From: an uncultured SAR86 cluster bacterium
Lineage (GTDB): Bacteria; Pseudomonadota; Gammaproteobacteria; Magnimaribacterales; AG-339-G14
Reading direction: 5' to 3'
Length of the DNA: 53,229 nucleotides
NCBI GenBank assembly: GCA_902624765.1
Contig: CACNYO010000005.1
Coordinates: forward strand, 1 to 53,229
This document shows, in pieces, positions 41,905 to 51,282 of this stretch. The stretch's first letter is position 1, and each line of letters begins with the position of its first letter. A program made the translations under genes and the position numbers. The notes under the pieces were generated by a model. That model did not search any database. It saw only the letters and a list, made by a program, of their open reading frames with translations, and had not been told where the DNA came from.

Positions 41905-42025
41905 CTTCCTTGATAGTTTTTTTTCTATTGTATTTACTTTTATCTTTAAAAACCTTTGGTTTATTAAATTTATAGAGATTTTTTGCGACAGGATTTTTTT
42001 TGGATTTTTTCTTTTCTGTAGGCAC
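41888..42025 (-). CDS. Possible small Lys-rich protein between two genes
   Basis: A minus-strand frame runs through the 125-base gap between the isomerase-like and beta-synthase genes. The track gives a 75-residue version starting inside the upstream gene. A GTG at 42025 would give 45 residues (starting VPTEKKKSKKNPVAKN), very rich in Lys and ending KEDESTQ. No clear ribosome-binding site is seen. The A-rich sequence alone could give an open frame, so this is a weak call. Confidence 0.3.
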   Translation of the reverse strand: MPTEKKKSKKNPVAKNLYKFNKPKVFKDKSKYNRKKTIKEDESTQ

Positions 42026-42029
42026 GACT

Positions 42030-43370
42030 TTATGAAAGACGCTTGTAGGCTTCTTCTTTAAGAAGCCAGATTCTATCTTGTCCCCAAACATAAAAAGGAT
42101 TTGAGCCATCTTCATTGGTTAATTTATAGCTTGGTACTCCCCAGCAGTTACCTGAATACATATCTTCGAGATTATCCGATAACACTTTTTTCCATTCTTC
42201 TTTATCTAGATGAGGTTCTAACTCATCCCAGCTGATATTTAACTTTTCAGCTATCGCTTTCAATTTATCAATCTCACCTATGTTAATTCCTTGATTAAAA
42301 GAAGCATCCATCAACAAAGCAATATACTCAAAACCTTTTCCAAAAGAATCAATAACCGGAAAGAGAGAATAAGCTCTTCTGGCTGGTTGACCTAGAGGCG
42401 AATAAATTTTATCAATCTCTTGCTCATATCTTCTTCCTTCTCTAGCCGCATCAGAAATTATGTATTTGGCTTTATATAGAGGAATATACATTTCTCTCAT
42501 CAGCATAGGAAGGACAGGGCGCGTAATAAGATTTAAATTATATTTAGCTGCAAAATCTCTTGTTCTATTAATGCTCACATACGTGTAGGGACTATTCAAA
42601 GATGGAAAAAAGTGTAAATTCAATTTTTTTTCTGAAGTAATCTCAGCAGGGGCAGTTAATGCAGGCGAAATGATGTAGTCATTAAAATTTTCTTTATTTA
42701 ATTTAAGGTCTATCAGCCTGTCTTCTAGATGATTGAGCCTATCTAGGCCCCAATAATTTTCTCCTTCATAATGAAAGGCTGAGCCAAAATAATAGCCGAC
42801 TTTATCTCGAACCATGTTTCCTTCTTTTAGAGCTTTTTGAATTTCTGTGACTGATAATTCATTATTTGATAACTCGTTGGACATTTCATTTTTATCTCCC
42901 CATATAACCTTGGCAATTTCTAGGGCATTATGGATGAAATCTTTTTTGTCACTTTTGATTAGAACAGAATTAGCTTCCTGAACGAGTTTATTATCTGGAT
43001 ACGTATCTGTGTGAAAATGCACGTCGTAATACGGTCCAATTCTTTTTGCATCATTCAAACAATGAACGTCATACATGCTGGGTTCATGAACTGTTTCAGA
43101 GACATCATCACCAACTAATATTGGGGTAACTTCAACGTTAAATCTTTTTCTTATTTCTCCTGCATAAGATGCAGTTAAATACGAGTAGGGGTCATCTACT
43201 TTATGAAAATATAAAACTTCATGAGGACGATTCTCTTTGGCTCTTGTTTCTTCAGCCTTTAGTCTTTGATCAAGAAAAGCCTGTTTATCTGCAAAACCCA
43301 TCATATTGCGATTTCGTACTGGAGCCGCGATGGTCGATCTGTTAAAAAATTTCAAAAAGGTTTTTAACAT
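42030..43370 (-). CDS. Tandem DsbA-like/2-hydroxychromene-2-carboxylate isomerase family protein
   Basis: The 446 residues contain two thioredoxin-fold, DsbA-like domains of the HCCA isomerase/kappa-GST type. The first starts near residue 50 (EVLYFHKVDDPYSYLTASYA). The second begins near 250 (LNLHFFPSLNSPYTYVSINR) and continues through GQPARRAYSLFPVI and CWGVPSYKL. The DPYSYL/SPYTYV entries replace the CxxC of true DsbA, as in isomerases and glutathione transferases. Function is not established. Its start overlaps the acyl-CoA ligase stop by one base, so it may act on a CoA- or glutathione-linked substrate in the same pathway. Confidence 0.8.
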   Translation of the reverse strand: MLKTFLKFFNRSTIAAPVRNRNMMGFADKQAFLDQRLKAEETRAKENRPHEVLYFHKVDDPYSYLTASYAGEIRKRFNVEVTPILVGDDVSETVHEPSMYDVHCLNDAKRIGPYYDVHFHTDTYPDNKLVQEANSVLIKSDKKDFIHNALEIAKVIWGDKNEMSNELSNNELSVTEIQKALKEGNMVRDKVGYYFGSAFHYEGENYWGLDRLNHLEDRLIDLKLNKENFNDYIISPALTAPAEITSEKKLNLHFFPSLNSPYTYVSINRTRDFAAKYNLNLITRPVLPMLMREMYIPLYKAKYIISDAAREGRRYEQEIDKIYSPLGQPARRAYSLFPVIDSFGKGFEYIALLMDASFNQGINIGEIDKLKAIAEKLNISWDELEPHLDKEEWKKVLSDNLEDMYSGNCWGVPSYKLTNEDGSNPFYVWGQDRIWLLKEEAYKRLS

Positions 43371-45136
43371 TAAAATCTTACATTGCCCGATTGGATGCTT
43401 TTGTATAACTCTTCGTTAATTTCTTCGTATTTATCGCCATTTAAAAAATACACTGGATCTTGAGATTTAGATGGATCAAAACCTATTTTTTTTAAGTCTT
43501 CTTTTTGATGCTTAAAGGTACCAGTCGTCTGCATTTCTTTTGTTAGACGTAAAAAGTAGGGTTTCTGAAAACCGTTAAGATTTTTTTCTACGTGATCAGC
43601 AAACGAAGTTAAATTAAAGTTTTCGCTTACATTCATCTGGGCCATGCCAGCTCGTCCTTCGGTATTATCAACTTGAACTCCGTAAACATTAGCATCAAGA
43701 ACACCTTCTGCTTTATTAACTATTGCTGCTACTTCCATGGTTGATACATTTTCTCCTTTCCATCTAAAAGTATCGCCAACTCTATCGGCAAAAGACAACC
43801 AATTGTTTTCATGAAGGGTTAACAGATCTCCACTATTAAAATATCTGTCTCCATCCTTAAAGCAATCCGTCAGAATTTTCTTTTGAGAAGCTTGCGAATC
43901 TAGGTAACCGTCAAAAGATGCTAATTTTGAAATTTCACTAATATAAAGACCGGTTTCACCAACGTTAACCTTTTCACATCGACCTTCTTCGTTTCTTATT
44001 AATTCACCGCTTTCTAAATCACATTTAACGATCTTATCAGCTGATCTATGCCTACCGATCATGCCGGGCCTGCCAGCTCTGTTTATAAAGCCAGTTACTC
44101 CTTCTGTAGCACCATAAATTTCTCTTATTTCAGGAATTTGAAATCTTTCTTGGAATTTTTCCCAAATATCAGGTCTTAGGCCGTTTCCAGAAATTCTTCT
44201 TATTTTATGACCTTTCTCTTCAGGAACTTCTTTAGAGTTCAAAAGATATCTGCAAAGTTCACCCACATAAGGAAAAATTGTAGCTTCGTATTTCTGAATG
44301 TCTGACCAAAAATCAGATGCTGAAAATTTTTCTTTAATAACAATAGCATTACCAGCCCTTAAAGAAGCTGCCCAACAATACAAAAGACCAGTTGCGTGAT
44401 AGAGCGGCAGGGTATTGTAGAGAACATCGCTCTGTTTAAAATTAAAACCTAAAAATTGGCCAAAATAAGTCATTCGAACAGCTCTTTCATTTGTAATTAG
44501 CGCTGCTTTTGGTAGGCCGGTTGTTCCAGATGTATACATATACATACATGCTTCTTTAAATGTAGTAGCTACTTCATCACAAGGAATCGAATTTTTTTCT
44601 AAGTTTGTTAAATCTTGGATATCTGATGGAACTTTCTCTTGATCGTCTATCCCCACAATAATTAAATTTGCCCTTTCTTCATCTGTGAGAGAAGAATTAA
44701 ATTTATCTAGGTGAGAAGCACCAATGAATATGGCCTTAGCATTTGCCACGTTCAAAACATGTCTTAAACCTTCACCTCTGACAGTCGTATTAATTAACGC
44801 AGCTATAGTTCCTGACTTAACAGCAGCCAAAATCAATAAAAGATACTCGATTCGGTTATCCATTAATAGAGCAAAAGAATCTCCTTTGTTTAAGCCCAGT
44901 GATCTAATTACTCCAGAGTAATTATCGATTTTGTCTGAAGCTTGCTTCCAAGTAAGAACTTCCTCTTTGAATAGAAATGCATTCTCGTTTGGATACTTTT
45001 TAATGTTCCATTTAACAAACGTGTAAAGATTAAGTGGAGATTTTTCACCCCAAAAAAGAATGAAGCGAGGGAGGGCAGTTACGTAATAATAAATATCTTC
45101 AAATATTCCATGAAATTTCCAGTATAAGTTCTCCAT
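43370..45136 (-). CDS. Acyl-CoA synthetase, FATP/very-long-chain type
   Basis: An ATP-dependent acyl-CoA ligase of 588 residues. The AMP-binding P-loop is MYTSGTTGLPKAALIT. REIYGATEGVTGF is motif A5, YFNSGDLL and DRVGDTFRWKGENVSTMEVA are the A7-A8 hinge, and VYGVQVDNTEGRAGMA is the FATP-subfamily form of the next strand. An N-terminal amphipathic stretch (FHGIFEDIYYYVTALPRFIL) may associate with membrane. It precedes the tandem DsbA-like gene in one operon and follows the M3 peptidase gene by 16 bases. The substrate is probably a long-chain or branched fatty acid. Confidence 0.92.
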   Translation of the reverse strand: MENLYWKFHGIFEDIYYYVTALPRFILFWGEKSPLNLYTFVKWNIKKYPNENAFLFKEEVLTWKQASDKIDNYSGVIRSLGLNKGDSFALLMDNRIEYLLLILAAVKSGTIAALINTTVRGEGLRHVLNVANAKAIFIGASHLDKFNSSLTDEERANLIIVGIDDQEKVPSDIQDLTNLEKNSIPCDEVATTFKEACMYMYTSGTTGLPKAALITNERAVRMTYFGQFLGFNFKQSDVLYNTLPLYHATGLLYCWAASLRAGNAIVIKEKFSASDFWSDIQKYEATIFPYVGELCRYLLNSKEVPEEKGHKIRRISGNGLRPDIWEKFQERFQIPEIREIYGATEGVTGFINRAGRPGMIGRHRSADKIVKCDLESGELIRNEEGRCEKVNVGETGLYISEISKLASFDGYLDSQASQKKILTDCFKDGDRYFNSGDLLTLHENNWLSFADRVGDTFRWKGENVSTMEVAAIVNKAEGVLDANVYGVQVDNTEGRAGMAQMNVSENFNLTSFADHVEKNLNGFQKPYFLRLTKEMQTTGTFKHQKEDLKKIGFDPSKSQDPVYFLNGDKYEEINEELYKSIQSGNVRF

Positions 45137-45152
45137 TTTTATCCCCTAATTT

Positions 45153-47243
45153 TTAATTTAAACCACGTTTTCTCAGCAAAGAACTCACGTTTGGCTCTTC
45201 ACCTCTAAATTTTTTATATTGATTCATCAAATCAACTGAGTTACCTGAACTATAAACAAAATCTTCTAGTTTTTCAGCATATTCACTGTCATATAATCCT
45301 TCTTTATCAAATATCTCAAAAGCATGAGAGTCAAGAACTTCAGACCACATATAACTGTAATAACCCGCAGCATAACCTCCAGCAAAAATATGACCAAAAT
45401 AGGTGCTTCCATACCTACTATCTATTTCGACTGGCTTTCCAATTTCTTTGAAAAGAGTTTGCTCAAATTCTTCTGTGTTCTCTACTGGTGATTCAATTGT
45501 GTGCCAAGCAAGATCCAACATTGAAGCTATCATGTATTCAGTGGTAGCAAATCCTTGATTAAAAGTGCCAGCAGATGACATTTTTTCTAACAATCTTTTT
45601 GGAATAGGTTTGCCGGTTTCAAAATGCTTTGCAAATTCGGCTAAAAAATCAGAATGTCTTATCCAATTTTCCATTAATTGAGAGGGAAATTCGACATAAT
45701 CTCTTGTGACGCTTGTTCCTGATAGATAAGGGTAATCCACATCCGAAAGTAATCCATGTAAGGCATGACCGAATTCATGAAACAGAGTCTCGGCATGCTC
45801 AAACGTTAGAAATGCTTTTTCACCATCATTAGGTTTTGCAAAATTACAAACATTCAAAACAATAGGTCTAACTCTTCCATCGAAATTGCTTTGATCTCTA
45901 AAAGTGTTCATCCAAGCACCACCTTGCTTAGATGGTCTAGCAAAATAATCGGTTAGAAAAACTCCTAAATGATCTCCATTTTTATCTAGTACCTCAAAGG
46001 TATCTACGTCAGGGTGATATTTAGGAATATCATTTTTTTGAATAAACTTTATTCCAAATAGCCTATTAGCAAGCTCAAAGGCAGAATCCCTGATTGTATC
46101 CATCTCAAGATACGGTTGAACCTCCGCTGAATCAAAGTCGTATTTTCTTTTTCTAACTTTTTCAGAATAATGCATCCAATCCCAAGCTTGAAGAGCAAAA
46201 TTATTACCTTCCTCTTGAATAAGGTCTTGCATATCCTTTATCTCTTCTTGGGCCATTGCTTTCGCAGGCTCCCATACTTGATTGAGAAGAGCGTTAACTC
46301 CGTTTGAAGATTTCGCCATGGTTTTCTGTAAAGAAAGTTCGGCGTGGTTTGTAAAACCCATCAGTTGAGCTTTTTCTAACCTCAAATTAGCCATTTCCCT
46401 GACGATTTCTTCGTTATTGAACTCATTAGGATTTTTTCCTCTGTTTACATACATTTTATAAAGTTGCTCACGTAATTCCCTATTTGTAGAACTTGTTAAG
46501 AATGGATACATGCTAATTCTTGTGGGATTGAAAACCCAACCGGATGAATAACCTTTATTTTTTGCTAAACGTTTAGCTTGGTCTTTAATTTTCTCTGAAA
46601 GGCCGCCTAATTCTTTTTCATCGCTTATGTACAATTCAGAATTGTTGGTATCTTTTAAAACATTTTGATCAAATTTTATGGAGAGCTCAGTGAGTTTTTT
46701 ATTAATTTCGATGAATCTTTCTTTGCTCTGTTCAGATAGGTTTGCACCATTCATCTCAAAGTTTCTTATCATCTCATCGGTTAATCTTTGTTGTTCCGAA
46801 CTTAAAGAAGAGTACTCGTTAGTTTTTATAGATTTAAGTCTTTTGAATATTTTCTCATTCAGGAATAACGAATCTCTGTGGGCAGAAAGTTTAGGACCAA
46901 TCTTCTCAGATAATTTATCTAAGTCATCGTTAGTATCTGCAGATAATAAATTATAAAAAACAGCAGTAACTTTGGTTAATAACTCTCCAGATCTCTCAAG
47001 TTCAGCGATCGTGTTTTCGAACGATGGATTTTCATTGTTCTTTGAAATATTAATTATCTCTTTCTCATGCGCTCTAATGCCTTCCTCAAATGCAGGTAAG
47101 TAATGATCTATTTTTATTGATTTGAAATTAGGTACTTGAAACTCGTTTTTATAATCTTCATAGAATGGATTTGACATCTCACTTTCCTCCGAACAACTTA
47201 AAATTAGAAATGAAATAAGAAAAATGTAACTTATTTTAAACAC
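45153..47243 (-). CDS. M3-family peptidase (Dcp/oligopeptidase A type) as lipoprotein
   Basis: A zinc metallopeptidase of the M3 family that removes dipeptides or cleaves oligopeptides. The active site is ETLFHEFGHALHGLLSDV, with the third ligand Glu downstream in DYVEFPSQLMENW. At 696 residues it is full length. Unlike the cytoplasmic PrlC and most Dcp proteins, it carries a lipoprotein signal (MFKISYIFLISFLILSC, Cys17), so it should be exported and lipid-anchored, suiting it to periplasmic peptide use. It is preceded by two envelope-protein genes on the same strand. Confidence 0.92.
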   Translation of the reverse strand: MFKISYIFLISFLILSCSEESEMSNPFYEDYKNEFQVPNFKSIKIDHYLPAFEEGIRAHEKEIINISKNNENPSFENTIAELERSGELLTKVTAVFYNLLSADTNDDLDKLSEKIGPKLSAHRDSLFLNEKIFKRLKSIKTNEYSSLSSEQQRLTDEMIRNFEMNGANLSEQSKERFIEINKKLTELSIKFDQNVLKDTNNSELYISDEKELGGLSEKIKDQAKRLAKNKGYSSGWVFNPTRISMYPFLTSSTNRELREQLYKMYVNRGKNPNEFNNEEIVREMANLRLEKAQLMGFTNHAELSLQKTMAKSSNGVNALLNQVWEPAKAMAQEEIKDMQDLIQEEGNNFALQAWDWMHYSEKVRKRKYDFDSAEVQPYLEMDTIRDSAFELANRLFGIKFIQKNDIPKYHPDVDTFEVLDKNGDHLGVFLTDYFARPSKQGGAWMNTFRDQSNFDGRVRPIVLNVCNFAKPNDGEKAFLTFEHAETLFHEFGHALHGLLSDVDYPYLSGTSVTRDYVEFPSQLMENWIRHSDFLAEFAKHFETGKPIPKRLLEKMSSAGTFNQGFATTEYMIASMLDLAWHTIESPVENTEEFEQTLFKEIGKPVEIDSRYGSTYFGHIFAGGYAAGYYSYMWSEVLDSHAFEIFDKEGLYDSEYAEKLEDFVYSSGNSVDLMNQYKKFRGEEPNVSSLLRKRGLN

Positions 47244-47248
47244 AATGT

Positions 47249-47704
47249 TTATTTTTTAAATATCGCTTTAATCTTATTGGATATGAACTTTTTTTCACCA
47301 GAATTGCTCAATGATGCTTTTGCGAAATAAGTCATGTGATCACTTCCCGAAGGAAAAGACATATCCGAAAAATATACTAAACACCCATCGGGATTGGGTG
47401 GGCAATCAAAAGTTTTCCACTTTTCTGCTTCAATCTGATCGCCCTTTGATCGATAAATGTCTACAAAAATCGTTAAATCCTCTGATTGATTTCGCTCCGA
47501 AGAATTTATGACAGATAACTGTAGTCGTGGAGTCCTTGAAAGTGAATATTCATTCAACTCTATGAAGGCATCATTTTCTGATTCTTGAATCAATAAATTA
47601 AGGTCCAAATTATATTTTTCATCGAATATTCCTATTTGATTAAAAATTAAAGTAATGGCGATTAGAGCCATTGCTAAATAAGGAGCATTTTTCTCTAAGT
47701 TCAT
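47249..47704 (-). CDS. Hypothetical membrane-anchored protein
   Basis: A 151-residue protein with one N-terminal membrane segment (APYLAMALIAITLIFNQIGI) and a hydrophilic periplasmic domain with a pair of cysteines (CPPNPDGC) that could form a disulfide. I do not recognise the family. It overlaps the YwaF-like gene by four bases at its start and lies five bases before the M3 peptidase, so it is part of that operon. Confidence 0.7.
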   Translation of the reverse strand: MNLEKNAPYLAMALIAITLIFNQIGIFDEKYNLDLNLLIQESENDAFIELNEYSLSRTPRLQLSVINSSERNQSEDLTIFVDIYRSKGDQIEAEKWKTFDCPPNPDGCLVYFSDMSFPSGSDHMTYFAKASLSNSGEKKFISNKIKAIFKK

Positions 47705-48423
47705 TTCTTTAATTTATCCCAGACTGCAAATGGAGTATATATCAATGCAAAAATAATGAATGCAAGAAGAACAAAAATTGGAATTTGAGCCGGTGGATCA
47801 GGAAGAAAATCAGCAATAGATGCGCCATCAGGCCTTGCCATCAGGTACCAATAATTTGCAGGCTTACCCTCTGCAAAATAATTTATAAAACTATTAATAG
47901 CGTAGACAATTGGAGATAAAAAGACAGTGATGAAGAATATCTTTATGAAAGTACCAAAGAAAGGTCTTACCCTATAAACAATTAAGGAAAAGAATATTCC
48001 TAACCACATTAATCCATGACCAAAGAAAAAAAGAATAAAATTTGGATCAGGAAAAGCAAATCTAATATCTGGCTGTGTATTAGCAATCAATCCGCCTGCA
48101 ATTCCCCAAAAAAAAGATATTTCAAAAAAAATTTTCTTTCTAGAGAGTAAAAAAATAGCTGCACAGATTGCTGATAAGTGACAAAAATGAAGAGGCAATA
48201 TTTTTAGTATGGAGAAATAATCAGGATAAAGTGCAGGGTAGTATATTGGTTTAGAAAATTCGTTAAGTAGAATCAGTAATGCCAATGAGGTGGAAATTAT
48301 ATTCTGAGTTTTTTCTTTCAAGGTTAGAACTAAATAAGGAATAATAATTATTGAAATAAATATCAAACTCAGGGCTATCAAGTGATCGTACCCAAATATT
48401 ATGAAAGGCTCATCTGTAAACAT
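47701..48423 (-). CDS. YwaF/TIGR02206-family integral membrane protein
   Basis: A 240-residue polytopic protein with about six or seven hydrophobic segments. The motif ILPLHFCHLSAICAAIFLLS, with two His and one Cys within a helix, and FFWGIAGGLIANTQPD are typical of the TIGR02206 (YwaF) family, whose function is unknown. The C-terminal WYLMARPDGASIADFLPDPP is also characteristic. It starts the minus-strand operon running down to 39779. Its ATG overlaps the ATG of the divergent lipoprotein gene within the single tetranucleotide CATG. Confidence 0.82.
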   Translation of the reverse strand: MFTDEPFIIFGYDHLIALSLIFISIIIIPYLVLTLKEKTQNIISTSLALLILLNEFSKPIYYPALYPDYFSILKILPLHFCHLSAICAAIFLLSRKKIFFEISFFWGIAGGLIANTQPDIRFAFPDPNFILFFFGHGLMWLGIFFSLIVYRVRPFFGTFIKIFFITVFLSPIVYAINSFINYFAEGKPANYWYLMARPDGASIADFLPDPPAQIPIFVLLAFIIFALIYTPFAVWDKLKK

Positions 48424-48784
48424 GTTTAAATCTTATGTCAAAGGTACATATTTATTCTATATCTTTTTAGCTTTTTTAATTATTTCGTGCTCTGAAAATG
48501 AGGCCTTAAATAAAATCAGTTGGGAAGGTAATTCTTTTTACGTCAACAGAGAAAACGATGAATACAAAATTGATTACTCGGTGACTCTGGATATTACTTC
48601 TGCAGAAATTGGCACGAAAATAAATATATTCTCATTTCCTGAAAGAAAAATTATTGACAATTTTTCTGTCGAATTAATTGAAAAAGAAGAGAGAGTGGAT
48701 GGAGTTAAATTTTGTAGAATCTGGGGAAATTCAGAAATTTATCTATCTATGAACTATGTGGTTGTCAATGACTGTCTTTATTAG
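48422..48784 (+). CDS. Small lipoprotein, unknown function
   Basis: A short secreted lipoprotein: MFKSYVKGTYLFYIFLAFLIISC gives a 22-residue signal with Cys23. The mature part is about 97 residues with no recognised domain and two cysteines (KFCRIW, NDCLY). The track starts seven codons earlier at 48401, but no ribosome-binding site precedes that ATG, while AAAGG lies 13 bases before ATG 48422. The start remains uncertain. Its 3' end overlaps the convergent SDR gene by 20 bases. Confidence 0.7.
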   Translation: MFKSYVKGTYLFYIFLAFLIISCSENEALNKISWEGNSFYVNRENDEYKIDYSVTLDITSAEIGTKINIFSFPERKIIDNFSVELIEKEERVDGVKFCRIWGNSEIYLSMNYVVVNDCLY

Positions 48785-49562
48785 GATCAGCTGAATCTAT
48801 GAAATCTGTAAACTGTGTTTGTAATCGTTGCATGCCTGAAATCCATCTATCTCGATCATTGCCTTTTCTGGATACATACTCAAGAACTTCCTTATGCGGA
48901 GCTGCTAAAAATCTTTCATTGATTATGGCATCCAAAACTTCTGCAGCGCACTCTTCAGGTTCTATCATTCCATCAACTCCTGCAACACCAGGTCCATTAG
49001 CAGTCATAGCAGTTCTTACCGCTTGAGGGCACAAGCAGGTTACGCCAATACCATTTGAACCGTAGGTAATCTTCAGCCATTCAGCAAAAGAAACTGCGGC
49101 TGCTTTGGTGACAGAATAGGGCGCAGCTCCAATTTGAGTCAAAAGTCCGGCTGCTGATGCGGTATTCATGAAGTAACCAGATTCACGTTTAAGCATGTTA
49201 GGTAAACAATATTTAGCTGCATGAATATGAGACATTACATTTATATCCCATATGGTTTGCCAACCTTGTGCAGTAGTATCGAGCAGACCGAACTCTCCCC
49301 CGATACCGGCATTTGAACAAAATATATCTATGTCGTTTTCTTTATGAACTTCTTCAATTAGATTCTTAATTTCTGATTCTTTTGAGACATCAGTTTTTAT
49401 TACAATACCATCCATTAAATCAGCCGTTTCTACTAATCCTTCTTCGTTAAGATCTGCTATGTAAACTTTATCTGCTCGAGCGTTTTTAAAAGCTTGAGCA
49501 AGAGCTCTTCCAATTCCGCTAGCAGCTCCTGTAACAACTACAATTTTTTCTTCAATATTCAT
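48765..49562 (-). CDS. Short-chain dehydrogenase/reductase (SDR)
   Basis: A classical NAD(P)-dependent SDR of 265 residues. The cofactor loop is VVTGAASGIGRALA, an acidic residue ends strand 2 (YIADLNEEG, favouring NAD), CSNAGIGG is the NNAG-type motif, and the catalytic S/Y/K set is in MNTASAAGLLTQIGAAPYSVTKAAAVSF. It is last in the fatty-acyl operon, one base after the acyl-CoA ligase. It probably oxidises a hydroxyacyl-CoA or an alcohol; the substrate is not determined. Confidence 0.9.
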   Translation of the reverse strand: MNIEEKIVVVTGAASGIGRALAQAFKNARADKVYIADLNEEGLVETADLMDGIVIKTDVSKESEIKNLIEEVHKENDIDIFCSNAGIGGEFGLLDTTAQGWQTIWDINVMSHIHAAKYCLPNMLKRESGYFMNTASAAGLLTQIGAAPYSVTKAAAVSFAEWLKITYGSNGIGVTCLCPQAVRTAMTANGPGVAGVDGMIEPEECAAEVLDAIINERFLAAPHKEVLEYVSRKGNDRDRWISGMQRLQTQFTDFIDSADPNKDSH

Positions 49563-49563
49563 A

Positions 49564-51279
49564 TTATTTTCCCATGGTTGTGACTGCTTCTTCCCTCAGT
49601 TGTTTCTTTGCAATTTTCCCAGAAGCAATTCTCGGAAGTTTTTCTGTTTGAAATTTCATAAATTCTGGAATTTTAAATTTAGCTAATTTTGATGCTAAAA
49701 AGCCTGATAATTCTACTTCATCAATCATTTGATCTTCTCTACACGATACAACAGTCGCAAGTTTCTCACCAAGTCTCTGATCAGGAATTCCAAAGACAGA
49801 TGCCTCTAAAACTGATGGGTGTTCAGTTATAGCTGCCTCAACCTCAAGACATGCAATATTTTCACCACCTCTGATAACGATATCTTTCTTTCTATCTTTT
49901 ATGTATAGAAAACCATCGCTGTCTAATAAGCCTAAATCTCCCGACTTAAACCAACCTTCATTATCTAAAACTTCATCAGTGGCATCCTGATTTTTCCAAT
50001 AATTTTTAAAGTTACAAGCACCTCTTATACAAACTTCTCCAATTTCATCTGTTCCGAGGTCATTACCATCGTCATCAACTATTTTTAGGTCTATTAATTT
50101 TGGAAGAGCAAAGCCAGTGCTTGAGGGTTTTTCTGAATACAAGTCTCCAGCATTATTAGCTGCTAAAGCATTTGTTTCAGTAAGACCATAACCAATCCCA
50201 GGAGATGTATCTTTAAAATTTTCTCTCATTTCTTTTACTTGCTCCGGAGGTCGAGCAGCTCCGCCACCGTTCAATCCTCTCAGGGAAGATATATCTCTAG
50301 GTTTCTTTTTTTGTGCCTCGACAAGCTCATATGACATAGTAGGCACTCCAGTAAAATCAGAAATTTTCTCTCTTTCAATTAAATCCAAGGCCACTTCAGG
50401 ATCCCACTTATGCATGAGGACTGTTTTTCTTCCTACAGGGATAGATAACAAAAATATGGCATGAGAACCTGTCACATGAAATAAAGGGACGCTCACAAGA
50501 ACAGCAGCTTGATCTCCTTCATCCGTATTTTCCGAATTTTCTTCATCTGAAGACTCCTTCAATAAAGTTTGAAGAGCAATCCAATAAAAAGGAGCAAACA
50601 TCACTGATCTATGCGATGAAACAACTCCTTTAGGATGTCCGGTGCTACCAGACGTATACATAATTGATGCATCATCATCAAGACTCACGGCAACTTCTTT
50701 ATCAAGAGTTTTATTCTGATTTTCGATAACTTTATAAAAATCTATGTCTGAATGATCGGGATTTTCAGATCTTACCGAAATTCTTTTTATATCAGGACAC
50801 TTGCCTCCAAGTCGTTCTAAACGTTCTTGATCAGCAATAAATAATTTTGACTCGCTATTATTTAATCCGTATTCAAGTTCATCTCCTTGCCACCAGGAAT
50901 TTAAGGGAACAGCAACAGCACCTATAGATGTCACTGCCATGTATGCGAACATCCATTCTGGATAATTTCGCATCGAAAAAGCAACTTTATCTCCTTTTTT
51001 TATATCGTAAATATTCTGAAGAGAGTTTGCCAGCTGATAGGATCTTGAAAGAGTTTCGCTATAAGGAATCTCTTGATCTTCAAAAACGACATGAGTCCAT
51101 TCACCATGAGTTAAACCCAGCTGATAATATCCTAAGAGATTATCTGGAGATTCTGAGAAAACATAATATTCATTTTCTCTTATTACCTCTTTATGAACTG
51201 CGAGCAGTCCTTCAGAGGAAATCTTTTCAAATGTCTCTAATCTTTTTTGAGGATCAATCAGATCCAACTGGCCAGCCAT
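49564..51279 (-). CDS. Acyl-CoA synthetase (class I adenylate-forming)
   Basis: A 571-residue acyl- or aryl-CoA ligase. The P-loop is IMYTSGSTGHPKGVVSSHRS, motif A5 is GIGYGLTETNALAA, the A7-A8 hinge region is WFKSGDLGLLDSDGFLYIKDRKKDIVIRGGENI (quoted in two known blocks of the family), and the catalytic C-terminal Lys lies in PRIASGKIAKKQL. It resembles the CaiC/FadK-like group. It is three bases downstream of an enoyl-CoA hydratase gene and just before an SDR, so one beta-oxidation-like operon is likely. Confidence 0.92.
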   Translation of the reverse strand: MAGQLDLIDPQKRLETFEKISSEGLLAVHKEVIRENEYYVFSESPDNLLGYYQLGLTHGEWTHVVFEDQEIPYSETLSRSYQLANSLQNIYDIKKGDKVAFSMRNYPEWMFAYMAVTSIGAVAVPLNSWWQGDELEYGLNNSESKLFIADQERLERLGGKCPDIKRISVRSENPDHSDIDFYKVIENQNKTLDKEVAVSLDDDASIMYTSGSTGHPKGVVSSHRSVMFAPFYWIALQTLLKESSDEENSENTDEGDQAAVLVSVPLFHVTGSHAIFLLSIPVGRKTVLMHKWDPEVALDLIEREKISDFTGVPTMSYELVEAQKKKPRDISSLRGLNGGGAARPPEQVKEMRENFKDTSPGIGYGLTETNALAANNAGDLYSEKPSSTGFALPKLIDLKIVDDDGNDLGTDEIGEVCIRGACNFKNYWKNQDATDEVLDNEGWFKSGDLGLLDSDGFLYIKDRKKDIVIRGGENIACLEVEAAITEHPSVLEASVFGIPDQRLGEKLATVVSCREDQMIDEVELSGFLASKLAKFKIPEFMKFQTEKLPRIASGKIAKKQLREEAVTTMGK

Positions 51280-51282
51280 AAT

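Noticed and set aside
42026-42115. Upstream part of the 75-residue minus-strand ORF
   Set aside because: It lies entirely within the coding end of the tandem DsbA-like gene in another frame; only the part in the gap could be a separate gene.
50928-51281. 117-residue plus-strand ORF inside the acyl-CoA ligase
   Set aside because: Antisense shadow; low-complexity translation and no upstream signals.
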